Source: Daphnia pulex
Lineage: Eukaryota; Arthropoda; Branchiopoda; Diplostraca; Daphniidae
DNA length: 64,000 bases
Assembly: GCF_021134715.1 (NCBI RefSeq)
Contig: NC_060026.1
Span: 10,345,001-10,409,000, forward strand
Reading direction: 5' to 3'
Shown: positions 21,959 through 33,360 of the stretch, piece after piece
Layout: every line of letters starts with the position of its first letter
Position numbering within the stretch: the first letter of the stretch is position 1
Made by a program: the position numbers and the translations under genes
The notes under the pieces: model-generated
What the model was told of the DNA's origin: nothing
Seen by the model: only the letters and a program-made list of their open reading frames with translations
Database searches by the model: none

Positions 21959-23980
21959 GCCTCCTCTTTCCTTTTCAATAAAAATGTTATCAGGTCCTAC
22001 AACATAATTTGAAATACAAATTATAAAAAGGTCGATAACAAAGATGACTAAGCTTACAAGCAGCAGCTTTGAGGTGATTACGCGTTCCCTCTACATTGCT
22101 GTTGGCACGAATGTTCTGCATAAAAAGTACCCAATGGGAAGGGGGCCAAACAGTGCTATTTATGTAGTTATTATTTATATATGTACAGAAGTAGCCCAGT
22201 AGAATTGCTCTGAATTCTTCCGAATATCTCGTGGATTTTTTGAGCAGTCAGCATGAATAGACTAAGAAGCTCTCCACAGTCTTTGTGCGTCTGGCTGTCT
22301 CTTCTCTACGAAGGCCAAGTTCTTTTACCTTGATATTCATGCAAAAGGACTGTCAGGTGGAATGAACAGTGAACCGGCTTGACCACCGAGAATACTCCGT
22401 TGGGCGCCTAAAAAATAATTGAAATATAGATAGCTGTCAAATTCTGGTGAATTATACCAAATAGTTTTCTCCAAAATTTTTAATGATAAGCAGGTACGAG
22501 GAATGGATATGTTGACCAAATACAATTTGTGATGGGGATGCGACGTGATTTCTTGGTGAATTCCGCTATTCTAACATCACCTAAACCCATATCAAATACA
22601 TTTTCACTGCATCTATTGGCAATAATATAATATTTTCCATGTTAATGTATTTCTCTACGTACTGCTTTAATGGTGGTTGATACAAAAAACAAACTTAAAA
22701 AATAAAATAGCTGTTCAGATTTTTTGTCCCATTTTGTACAATATCGTGATGATTCTTGGGGGGAAAGAAGAAGATGAATCAAAGCCTTAAAAAAGAGTAC
22801 ACTGTCACATTTTAAAAATGTTCCTTAACTTCTTCGTTGATGACTCCCTATTGAGGGAAGGATGGAGACTGCCCGCAACCAAATTCAATGTTATTGCTGA
22901 GTATGAACCCAATCAATATTTATTAAATCGTCTCTAGTAAGGAAGGGTAATATTGTGGCTAAAAAAACAATCAGTGCCACCTTAGGATTAGTGAAAAGTA
23001 TCCTTTATGTAACGGGTTCATCTTAAGACTCAATAATCTCGGTTAGTTGTTCTTCGTCAAGATTGGCTAACCCATGATATTTTTCTTTAAAGAATCCTTC
23101 GATCTTGATTACACTAGTTGATGTTAGCCTTCAAAGTAAGACAATCTAAAAGTGATTATTTCGATGCGTACTCCATCCGAGAAAACTAACTAATATTTTG
23201 AATTTGCATTTTACAGTTGCAAAAATGTGTATTATGTGTTGTATCCAGAAGCAATCTTTGTGGAAGTGTGACTATAAATCTTGTTTATTAGTATTTGATG
23301 GGGAAGACCATTTTTTTAAATGGAGTACAAGCAACGGCCGTGGAAAGTAAACATCCAAGCCTCGTGTCGAAACAATTACTCTCGGCAACGTTTCCATTCC
23401 TGTAGTTGATTATCTACTAGATCTTCCTAAAGTAACCATTTGCAGTGCTGTGCTTTCTTCTCTTCAGTTAAAATTAATCATTTGTTTATTTCAGAGGCGC
23501 GAGGAGGATGTCTTGCTGAAGACGAAGCTGGTAGGAGCCGGCTTTGGTTAAGGGCGAACTGCGTCTGTAAAAATCTTAAGTGACCACTTGCATGGCTGTA
23601 AGAAGTTTTTTTTTTGTCAGTGTAATTTCAGAAACAAATTCGCGTAGAGTAGCAGAAAATCAGATTTTTATCTTGGACTTGAAGTTAATCAATCTCCTCT
23701 CTGCTGATGTCAGTATAGCTCTATGGAAAATGGTTGGTGGTCGCGTTAACTAAACTTTAGCTGTAGATTTCCCAGTAAACGAGAAAATATTTACACGACT
23801 AGAGCGTTACATGAATAGTGTGGTGCAGATTACGATACCGTAATTGTATTTTGTGCCATTACACAAGTAATCTCGACCTTAACGGGAGGAATATCCATAT
23901 TACAGTTTTCGAGGGGCTAAAAATGATGGGTATGGAGATGTTGATTCGCCAGGGCTTCGTATTACAATTTATCATGTTCC
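21959..23980. other. No supported gene; likely decayed transposon DNA
   Basis: Short frames only. It precedes the recognisable pogo-type 3' region, so parts of 23000-23980 may be the eroded 5' part of that transposase. I could not identify its motifs. Confidence 0.3.
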
Positions 23981-23984
23981 ACTA

Positions 23985-25250
23985 ATCAGAGGAGCCAATA
24001 AAGAAAGCATTTAAGCGAACATCATTAAAGCATTTGCAGCCACAGGAATCTTTCCATTAGATCGTAAAGCCATCCCTGAGAAAACATTTGCCTTATCAAA
24101 AGCTACTGACTTACCTGGTGAGCTCTTTGTTCTTCTTTCATTTCTTCATTTATTACATCATTCATTTCCTCATTAATTTACATTTTTTTTCAGCATCCGC
24201 TTCTACTCTACATCAAATCAGTACTGCTTTAACCACAAAAGCAACATCTAGGAACATAATATTCCTGGATTTTCTCGCTTGACGGTACAATTACTCTATC
24301 CAGTAGCCACTCGTTATTCTCTAATATACACTACGCGCAGATCCTCTCCAATCGCATCTATCATTTTCAGTCCGCTTATTGGACATCAGCCGTCATCTTC
24401 CTCTTCTGGCGATTCAATCTCCTTGCCCTATTACTGCTTTCCCTCAAGCGTTCGAGCGGTCTTTGACAGTGGCATCAACTACCTATACTCCTCTTGACTT
24501 ATTGCAACAGAAACAGCCATCATCCTTCCAATTCCGGGACACAAACTCCCTCTCCTACTACTGCTTTCCCACAAGCGTTCGAGTGGTTTTTTACTGCGGC
24601 ATAAACTACCTCTACTTCACGCGAGCTCTTTCAACAGCAACAGCCATCATCTTCCACTTCTTGGACCCCCACCCCCTCTCTTACTACTGCTGTCTTAATG
24701 GCGTATTTGGTCGAGCGGTATTCGAATATGGCATTAACTTACTCAACTCCATAGGGCAACCCTTTGAACACCAGCACATTCTTTAAAGCACACAGCCAGT
24801 GATGAATCAAGACCGCGTCACTTTCACCCTGGCGATATTCTACCAATCCCTAAGGTTTCTCAGACTGGGCCGAGAATCCAACTACCAAACAAACGATTGC
24901 AGGAGCGCGAATTTCATCAGTGAACTGGAATTGAAAAATATCAAAGAGGTACATTAAAATAAACCACTGATAAAACAGAAGCATTTGGAGGCTGCTTGGA
25001 AGAAGGCAATGGTTAGTGCGATTCTGCTAATTATTGTTTTTCATTATGTATATTCATAGTAGTTATGTGTTTTTTATCAAATTTCTTCCTAACTAATTAG
25101 TCTTAGAAATTGGGGGACCAAAATGTTGAGGCTCAAACTTCAGCCATGATTGCTGATAAGCAAAAAAATAAAAGGAAGAAGATACCCTCGGTGACTGAAA
25201 ATTTGCCGAAAAAGCAATGTCGAGGAAGAAATCATTTGCTTCAGCAATGA
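23985..25250 (+). pseudogene. pogo/DDE_1 transposase 3' region, decayed
   Basis: IIKAFAATGIFPLDRKAIPE then KTFALSKATDLP (about 24020-24117) matches the conserved 'F..TGI.PF..N.I....F..S..TDRP' tail of DDE_1/pogo-type transposases. A donor (GTGAGC) follows. After the repeat block at 24415-24770, HFHPGDILPIPKVSQTGPRI near 24815-24880 matches the 'F.P.DI.P.PKA..R' block of the same family. Several frames and stops intervene. The upstream catalytic D,D regions were not found. Confidence 0.6.
24415..24770 (+). repeat. About 125-bp minisatellite, three units, Ser/Thr/Gln-coding
   Basis: Three imperfect units each start TCTC(C/T)T(T/A)...TACTGCT and contain a GCGTTCGAG-like core then a GGCAT(C/A)AACT core. 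In one frame the units encode PITAFPQAFERSLTVASTTY ... LLQQKQPSSF and PTTAFPQAFEWFFTAA ... LFQQQQPSSSTSWTP. They lie inside the pogo-type remnant, in the low-complexity linker between its two recognisable blocks. Confidence 0.8.
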
Positions 25251-25382
25251 CGTAGACTACCGGACGCAGCGCAAGGTTGATGCACCAGTACTACGTCAAA
25301 GAATTTCCAAAGCAGTGAAAAATGATTTGATTGACAAATTAAAAAAAATAAATGATTGTGTCTTACCTTTAGAGTACAAATA
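25219..25382 (+). pseudogene. Short coding remnant after the pogo region
   Basis: A 54-codon frame reads EEEIICFSNDVDYRTQRKVD then APVLRQRISKAVKNDLIDKL, ending VLPLEYK-stop. It lacks an ATG and is probably a last exon of a lost gene. No family recognised. Confidence 0.25.
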
Positions 25383-26031
25383 ACTAAAATATCTTTGGTT
25401 TCTTTGCACTAATTCTAAAAAAGTTATTGTGTCTCAAGTTTTATTTCATGTAAGTTTTAGCCTAGTCTGTGGAGTTACTCGAGTTATTGTTGCGTGTGTT
25501 AAACAATTATACTTCTAACAAAATCAGGCTGTTGATGGTTTGGATGAAGAAAAAAAATTAAAGGGAGAGAAGTAAAAATGTTAAGTTATAAAATTCTATT
25601 AAACAGGAACTAATTAGTATTTTTCTATACAATATCTAGCTATACCCAAACAAATCCCCAATACAAGTTAATAAAATCTTGATTGCTGACATAAAGACTA
25701 AAATAAAGGAAACTTTATCTCACAAACTTGTGAACATATGAAATGTTGCAGAACAAAAGTACAGCATCAACAAGTCTGTTAATAAATTCATGGTGGGGAC
25801 CTTCACACACAAATATCTGATAGGTAACAATAATCTACATAAATATTTGATAACTAATAGAAATCTAATACTTTTCAAAAGAACACAAGAAATCTGCACA
25901 AGGAGGAAAGAAAGGCAGTATCGTAAGAGAAGCAAAGACAACAAAAAATTGAGTAAGTAAGTTATCCTTCATTATTTGAAAGTCCCGTTTAAATTAACCT
26001 AATTTCCCTGTTTTAAAGGATTTCAAACGTG
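25383..26031. other. AT-rich spacer
   Basis: No supported gene. A 74-codon minus frame (25720-25944) is Leu/Ser-rich and looks like composition noise. Confidence 0.35.
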
Positions 26032-26190
26032 ATGGTAGCAGGCATTGAAGATGTATTTGAAATTTTTGCCCTCAAAGCAGCAGAAAAGATGGCTGCTAAA
26101 GTCTTGGATTATATTGTGAAGCACCCAGATTATATCGTTGAAGCGATTCTGGGTGGTAGTGTGTTTGTTTTGACAAGGGTTTATGGATGA
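26032..26190 (+). CDS. 52-aa ORF with a hydrophobic C-terminus
   Basis: ATG at 26032 follows a splice-acceptor-like TTTTAAAG. The product runs MVAGIEDVFEIFALKAAEKM then AAKVLDYIVKHPDYIVEAIL, ending GGSVFVLTRVYG. It is regular amphipathic-helix text followed by a short hydrophobic tail. It may be an exon or a microprotein. No family recognised. Confidence 0.3.
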   Translation: MVAGIEDVFEIFALKAAEKMAAKVLDYIVKHPDYIVEAILGGSVFVLTRVYG

Positions 26191-27003
26191 TCCCCCTTTT
26201 AAAAAATGTACAATAAAGTATCAATGCTTACAATGGGCACCTATCCTGGAGTTGGTACTCGAATCTGGAGTCAAGGAAGTAAACTATGTTGATGGGTTGA
26301 TTGGCAGAATCATCCAAGGCAGCGACCAGACATCGAAAGAAACATTTGTCAGCTAAACATGCTGCAATACAATGGACGCCAACTTTGGGAGAACCTGGAA
26401 AGGGATGTTGAGCTACAGAATCAAATGCTTTGCGTAGACTGCAATGAGTTGTGACTTTTTTGCACGTCGAATGACGAACTTGTAGGGACCCTACAAGTTT
26501 GCCATGTTGGACCCAACAACATAGTGACGCCCTTCTTCGGAAAGTTTTTTAGTCAAGTATCTTCTATGAGGCTTCAAAGACGATTTCAGAGAGACTTTAG
26601 TTTATGTATATGAAGAAACAGGTGGTAGAGCAACCTTATTTGGACAAATTTTGGAGAGACGATGGTTAGCTGATCTTTATCTTATGTTATCACAATTTTT
26701 TATAATATCTCTATAAGTTTGATCTGCAACTTCTAGGTTTCGGTAAACCAGGTAATTGGCCACCATCTGTCTCTTAAAATGGACTAGCCTTAAACATCAA
26801 TGCTTACAAGGGGCACCTAGCAAAGAAACCTTCCAAGTTTTATTTTTCATATGTTTTTCAGAAAAATATGGGCTGTGCAACCATTGGCGATTTGAGCAAC
26901 CATTTATAATGAGGTTTGAGACATCTTCCAGAAATGAACTTGGTGGATATAGTGGTCCCCATTTTTTAATGTTATGCTTAAAATCCAGTAAGAGCAGTGT
27001 CTA
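26191..27003 (+). pseudogene. Unassigned coding traces with a duplicated segment
   Basis: Protein-like text in shifting frames includes DIERNICQLNMLQYNGRQLW ... LQNQMLCVDCNEL near 26320-26450 and VCHVGPNNIVTPFFGKFFSQ near 26500-26560. The phrase CATCAATGCTTACAATGGGC (26220) recurs as CATCAATGCTTACAAGGGGC (26798), so the region contains an internal duplication. Function is unknown. Confidence 0.25.
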
Positions 27004-27059
27004 GTGTTCAAACTGAAGAAAAAGGGACAAACTGTGTCTTTCCGTTATCAATACACTGA

Positions 27060-27582
27060 ATTTTAAGTTTTTAACAGGTGAGTTAATAGAAGAGAGATAC
27101 AGACATACATTGTGGAGAACAGTTTGTAACAATAAAATGTACTCGCTGGATGTGTGGCTGGCCACAACCATATCAGCCATCTTCAAAAGGACAGGCATCT
27201 TCATCAAGAGCCAGAGAGAAATCTACAACGGTAGACATAGAGAAGGCAGTTGAAGAGATGGAGGCTCGAGGGCTGAAGCAGCACCATAAAACACGTTCTC
27301 AGTATTTTGAAGAGAATGACATGACTGCCAAAAAGAAGAAAAAGCAACAGCCGCAACAGCAAGCAGATGGTAACAAAACTCAAACCATATTTTTATGGAA
27401 AAATATAGCACAGAAATGAACGATAAGTTCGAAATAAGTGAGTTTGCTAGGACAACAAGTAAACTGGGTCAGGCAGTATATGAAAAGATGGTGAAAGTGG
27501 AATTCTGGAAAAAATAGATGCAGTGATGAAACTCAGACACAATCCCGAAGAATTAAATAATATGGTCTTACCAGAAAAGTAA
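27060..27582 (+). pseudogene. Lys/Gln-rich coding remnant, frameshifted
   Basis: The frame 27150-27419 carries KSTTVDIEKAVEEMEARGLK then KKKKKQQPQQQADG and a donor-like site. It is followed by NDKFEISEFARTTSKLGQAV and, after a frameshift near 27490, by DGESGILEKIDAVMKLRHNP to a stop at 27582. Two overlapping frames are open at 27070-27240, so the true frame of the first part is uncertain. No family recognised. Confidence 0.3.
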
Positions 27583-27785
27583 TTATTAACCAATTATTTT
27601 GGCTTTTAATTATAATCTTGTTAATACCTGTTTTTTTTTTCATTGTAAATAGAGAATTTGACTGACTTTATTCCAGAAAAAAGAGCAGAATTGGGCCTTG
27701 GTGGGGGTTTTTGTTGAAATTAGCAGATTAGTAAAGAACATTATTGTTGCATAATTTGTATTTATCCTCTGGTGTATGACTATAC

Positions 27786-27890
27786 GACGATATACAATAC
27801 ATGTCCATGGTACAGAGTAGCTGTCAGAAGAGTAACAGTTGGCAGACAAAGACAATAGAGAGAACATACTTCATCCTCATATTCAGCGGC
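27786..27890. repeat. Inverted copy of the 17065-17170 block
   Basis: Reverse-complement match to the block beside the BEL/Pao relic (CATGTCCATGGTACAGAGTA ... GACAAAGACAATAGAGAGAA). No integrase sequence was recognised next to this copy. Confidence 0.8.
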
Positions 27891-27899
27891 ATCTAGAAG

Positions 27900-29165
27900 T
27901 CATTATAATACAACATAATTGGGAAAGCTCAAGATGGGTTCAGTAAGATTTATGTTCTGTGTTTGCATATAATTTCCAACAGTTTTGTGCGCAGGTAAAT
28001 ATTTGGGTTGTTTGGTTGATCCAATTCAGGTGAGTAATCTATGTTTTGTCTGTAATTGACTAAGCGGAGACCAGTGCAAATTGATCCCAAATTTACAAAT
28101 GCTGCACAGGTTGTTTCTCATTAACATGTTTCCGTTGATTTGAAAACTGAAGGTCCCCCTGGTAAAGAGGAAGTACCTTTTCCCAGGTGATCATTTGTGT
28201 GGGATATTATGCTGATTGTAGGTTAATAATCTTGGTTTATTGTATTTGATTAGAGGGTTGGATTTTGGAGCAGTGCAAATTGATCAAAAGAATGCTACGC
28301 AAAATGCTTCTACTGTGCCGATAACTCTTACGTGTTAGTCAGACAGATTCTTAATTAACAACACATTTTAAAAGAACTCTACCAGGTTCAAATATTACAT
28401 CACAATCTTCCCACACAATGAAACCCCTTAGGTGAGCTAAGACAGCATACTCAACCATCATGAAAAATGATGCTACTTAATGATCGGTACTTTATATAGG
28501 ACCGTCGATCATCCGTCAGAATCATCTCATCTTTATCCTTACGGCAGACCAGATCCGCATTTTGACTTTCCGCCCATCCTCGTGGCAAATCATCCCTGAA
28601 TCGTCACAGCTCCTCATTGGAATACTTTGAAAAGACGTAACGAACACGTTTTTGACCTATAGTAGCTGGTCAATTCCCATCAGCTTTTGTATTTTGTCAC
28701 CTGACAAATGGTCCAACCTGTGATGGTTGGAAAACCCCCATCAATTTTGCATACTGATTTATTTTCAATCGTCGACGCCCACATACAGAGCAGTCGATTG
28801 GAATTTTTCCGTTACCGTCGTGTGTATTTTCAATCGTCGATACCAAACAGTTAATTTCAACTTGAAATTTCATTTTTTGATCGATACTTTATATAGGACC
28901 GTAGATTGCGATTTTTTTCATTTTCGTTTCGCACTTATTGATTCTTCGATACCTTTAAAGAGCCATTAATTGCGGGTTTTAATTTTTTTAGCGTTCTTAT
29001 GTAGTAGAATAAATGTAGTGCAGTAGATGAAAGAGGAAACTGAATGAAACAAAGCATCAATTCATCCCCAAATTGTAGGGACCAAAATTATCGAATATCG
29101 AGATAATAGTTTCTGAGATTTTTTTATTCATTTTTGAAAATTCAGCCATTTTTTAAATCGCGTCT
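27900..29165. other. No gene; short dispersed repeats
   Basis: GATCGGTACTTTATATAGGA (28480) recurs as GATCGATACTTTATATAGGA (28880), and TTTTCAATCGTCGA occurs twice between 28760 and 28840. AGTGCAAATTGATC also occurs twice (28074, 28274). These look like eroded tandem repeats. No open frame is convincing. Confidence 0.4.
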
Positions 29166-29167
29166 TT

Positions 29168-30234
29168 GGGTCATTCCGCTGAAATCGAATTAATTTTGGC
29201 GCTCGACATCACTGATTTTTTTTATTTTTTACAGTGTGTTCATTGTGTTTTTTTTTAATTTTCTGTAAAGGAAAAAATGTTTCCCGTTTACAGAGTGGGA
29301 GATAAAAAATCCTAAAGTTTTGGTTTTTTTCATTTAAAAAATTGATTTTTTTCGTTAAAATTCAATTTTTTCCGATACCGTTTTTGCTTTAGATTTAAAA
29401 AACAGAGTAAAGATAGAGAATTTTTTTATCTTTTTTATCATCTATTTGGAATTCAAATTAAATTATAAGAAAGTAAGGATATTGAGGTTTAAACATTTTT
29501 TTAAAGGCTTTAGCGAAGATATGTTAACTTCGATTTGAAATCTTTTTTACTCATCAATAGCTCTAATGTGTGCGCATCTCGTGTAAAATTTTCAAGTTTT
29601 ACTCACGCTTTGTTAATTAGTTATGTATGTTTAAATATTTTTCAATTCTCCGTTTCAATTGCACAGACCCCTTCACTGTCATGGCAGGGTGTCCCTAAGG
29701 ATGCCACCGTGCTTGTTGAGTGGCGCTAGTGTTCTCTGTGCAAAAGATATGGCAAATAAATAAATATTTAAAAATGCATAACTAATTAACAAAGCATGGG
29801 TAAAACTTGAAAATTTTACTCGAGATGCGCACACATTAGAGCTATTGATGAGTAAAAAAAATTTTCAAATCGAAGTTAGCATATCTTCGCTAAGGCCTTT
29901 TTTTTAATGTTTAAACCCCAATATCCTTACTTTCTTTTAATTTAATTTGAATTCCAAATAGATGATTAAAAAGAAAAAAAAATCTCTATCTTTCCTTTGT
30001 TTTTTAAATCTGTAGCACAAACGGTATCGGAACAAATTGAATTTTAACGAAAACAATCAATTTTTTAAATTTAAAAAACCAAAACTTTGGGATTTTTTAT
30101 CTCCCATTCGGTAAACAGGAAAAATTTTTCCCTTTACAGAAAATTTTATACAAACACAGTGAACACACTGTAAAAAATTAAAAAAATCGGTGATGTCGAG
30201 CGCCAAAATTAATTCGATTTCAGCGGAATGACCC
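29168..30234. mobile_element. Foldback element with arms of about 470 bp
   Basis: The left arm begins GGGTCATTCCGCTGAAATCG at 29168. The right arm ends with the exact complement, CAGCGGAATGACCC, at 30234. The match continues inward through ATTAATTTTGGCGCTCGACA, a poly-T/AT-rich stretch, CTCCCACTCTGTAAAC-like sequence, and the block around TAGCTCTAATGTGTGCGCAT, to about 29640 and 29765. The unpaired centre is about 120 bp. CTTT flanks both ends and may be a target duplication. No transposase is present. The arms differ by scattered substitutions and small indels. Confidence 0.92.
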
Positions 30235-30435
30235 CTTTCGCAACATTGCCTGTTACTGATATTGCATAACTTACAAGTAAATACAAAAAATACAATGTGT
30301 TTCTAATATAAAATGTTGTTTCACGAATGACTTAATTAGATTTAGAAATTGTAAAAATGCCTATCTCCAACTCAGGTGAGTTTCATTCTGTTTCAAATTC
30401 ATTTCATTCTGATAACAATTCCCTTTTCTCTCCAG

Positions 30436-32575
30436 TCTTTTCGTGGCGCAATACGAAGAGTGCCGGCCGCATCTCATCCAGCATTTAGTGGATCGTAAAG
30501 TCATCCATTGGGACACGGTTATTCGACAGCTAACATCTCAGGTATGGCATGGTGGTGCAATTGAACTTTGCTCATTTAACTTCAGTTGTTAATCAGAATT
30601 TTTGTTCAGGCCTTGCATCAAATGACGTTCCTCGATCCGGAGAGTATGAAACTGATTCTTTCTACTCAGATCCTTCCTCGCTGTACAAATCCTGAACTCT
30701 ATTTACGGCACGGAAGCATTTTGGCCAGTGGCAAAGTCATCAGCGCTCTTTGTCAAGTGGCAAAAGACCATCAACGTCGTCTGCCAGATGAACTTGGTCA
30801 GTTACCGCTGGTCATTTATTACTTCTACTATAATTATTTCTACAATGTTTTCACGATCCTTTAGGTGATGCCACGATGGAATTTATTACCCAAACTTGTA
30901 TCGACATCCTGGAGGAGCGTTTCTGGCGGAGTTTCGGCGGCGATCAAATGCGCATAGCCGTTTGCCATTTCATCCAAGATCTTAGTTCGGGGGGTTTCCC
31001 GTTGCCGGACGCTGTAGTCGACCGTTGGTTGAAGGCGTTACGAGAGTGTCTCGCTTCAGCCGATTCAAATGTCCAGCAATCGGCCATCAGCGCCGTCACC
31101 GCTTTGATTGGCGAATACTTCCGGCATCAGCCAGTGGAGAAACTCACTGCCTTGTTGAACCATTTCCTACCCGAGGTGACGAGCAACAACCAACAGGCGT
31201 GAGTAGGAAACGCACTAGCCCTGGGCTCAATGCCTCACTTCCTCCCGCTTCCTCCTCACCGTTTCCTTGCCGAAAGTCATCCAACAGTTGTGCACCTGCG
31301 CTCTCATCACCGACAAGACTCTCCAATGTGCCGAATCTCGAAAAAATGCTCTGACAGCTCTTTCGCTGGTCTGCACAACCGTTGGGATCGCCCCATCCAG
31401 CCCAGGTAAAATGACAGACGGACTCATTTTCATTTATTTTGAGATTAGTCTCAATTTTATTTATTATTTCACAGGTGGGGTTGATCAAGTGACACTGGCC
31501 GTAATATTCCGCACATTAATCGATGGCCTTGAAGATTACACGGTGGATAACCGTGGAGATATTGGAGCTATCGTCCATGAATCGGCAATGTCTTCTATTC
31601 AGGTTCCGTTTAGAATTCTTTTATTTAAAATAAAATAAATCGAAAGAAAATATTTGAATATTTCTACAGGTTGTTTAGGTATTGACCAACACCTCGCAAC
31701 CAGAACTACTTGAAGCTGACCTGATCCGCTCCGTATTGCATGCGGTGGCTAAACAATCGACGGAAAAAATCCGTCGTACCCGGTTGTTGGCCACCAACGT
31801 CTTTTCTTCTCTCATCTACTGGTACTTACAGAAAACAACTTAATTCTTAACTTTGATACCTATAACGAATTGACGTTTGCTTTAGTGATCCCACCATTCC
31901 TCACATTGAGCAGTTGGAAGAATTGCGTTCCATCCTTCAACCGCCTCCGCTGGACATTTTGACCGAGAAGGAATGTTTCGAATTGTGGATGAAGGTGATG
32001 CGACTCGACACTTACCGCAAAGCCGTCATCACCGGACTTGTTTCCAGCATCGGCAGTCTCACGGAGAGTTTGGTATGAATTTGCATTTATTAAGCAACAC
32101 CTCGAATCCATGTCACAGTCGCTGTTGACCTTGATTCGTACTGAGATGACCAATGGCGGTAAACCGTTAAAGGTATTCATTTAAATTAAATTACGAATTT
32201 AAATATTTAGAAATCTAATTTAGACTGTTGATTATCATCTTTTTGTACAGTTGTTGATATCGTCGGTGGATTTGTACTGTCACCTACTCAGAGGTGATCA
32301 AGTGACGTTCGATAAATCAATCATTCACCTGTTAAATCTGCTAGTGAATCGGTTCCCTTGCGTTCGTAAAATCACGGCCACCAAGTTGTACGAGACGCTG
32401 CTGACTCTGACAGATATTAGCCCGTCGTTGGCCAATCACCAAGACGACATCGACGACATCTTGGCCATTCCCAGCGATTCCCAGCGACACTGACTGGGAC
32501 GAAGACGTCGAAGCTTTGAAGCCCGTCAAGACTCAGCTTCGCTCACTTTTCATTCCACTGACTTTGAATCCTTGA
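30436..32575 (+). pseudogene. TBCD: Tubulin-specific chaperone D (cofactor D), 3' half, disrupted
   Basis: Cofactor D binds beta-tubulin in the alpha/beta-tubulin assembly pathway. Exons 30436-30541, 30610-30796, 30865-31405, 31475-31602, 31679-31821, 31886-32072, 32095-32173 and 32251-32575 encode the C-terminal half. Family blocks include CRPHLIQHLVDRKVIHWDTV, the ILASGKV block, the ERFWRS..G..MR block, CAESRKNALTALSLVCTTVG, the LRLDTYRK..ITGLVSSIG block, and a tail of the type AIP..DTDWDEDVEAL. Lesions are TGA at 31200-31202 inside QQA/VGNALALGS, a frameshift before 31280, a 22-nt pseudo-intron at 32073-32094, and a 10-bp tandem duplication at 32468-32487 that shifts the last frame. The N-terminal half is absent; the foldback element lies 200 bp upstream. 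Confidence 0.85.
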
Positions 32576-33360
32576 AATTCTTAGCCTTTCATTCAAATTA
32601 TTTGCTTATTTAAAATTAAATAACCACCCGAAATTGTGTCATTAATTTATAGGAAATACAATTTCGATTGTTTGGCTGCACTAAAGCCGCCTTTTTTGGC
32701 GAATCGCAAGTCTTGCCGAGCGGGGCTTACTGATCAAGCGTGATAGCGGTTTCCTCCGAACCGCAGCAATTAAACATTTCAGGTTTTAAAACCCAATACA
32801 CCAACTCCCGATGAAATTATGCGACCTCTATCGGGAAACTCGCGCGCACAGCAAAAGATCGGAATTACTAATACAACCATACAACAATATTTACAAATGA
32901 CATTTTACTTCAAATCCACAATGAATGAAAATATCTGCCCTTCGGGAACCTCTCCAAGGAGACTCGGCGCATTGGTAGCAGTATTAATTTGATCATTCTT
33001 AATTCTTCAGTCATCGCAAACGTTTTATTTTACATAAAAATTTTTTTTGAAAAGTCTAAACCGATTAGATTAAAAGAAAATCTCAACAGGTGTCGCCGTG
33101 TCGCCCTTTATCTGTCAGTCTGTTTGTTTACATTTACAAAAGCCTCGAACATAATTTTGCGTTCGTGCGAGAATTCAGAACTTATTAGTTTACAAGTTTT
33201 AGTTTTAGATCCAGTTTTATATAGTAATACAGTGGATTACTTTACTCGCTATTGTAGCTTACTAAACCGTAGGCCTGCTCATCCACAATGGAACCAATGG
33301 TAAACAAAATATATAGCTGCTGCAATGCATTGTAATCATTACTATTTAGTTGTAATTAAG
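32576..33360. other. Intergenic; 5' exons of the next gene not found
   Basis: No convincing frame. The first exon(s) of the PHYH gene, with its ATG, should lie here, but I could not identify them. Confidence 0.35.

Noticed and set aside
32680..32860. GC-richer segment considered as a small nuclear RNA gene
   Set aside because: It lacks recognisable U1, U2, U4, U5 or U6 signatures on either strand.
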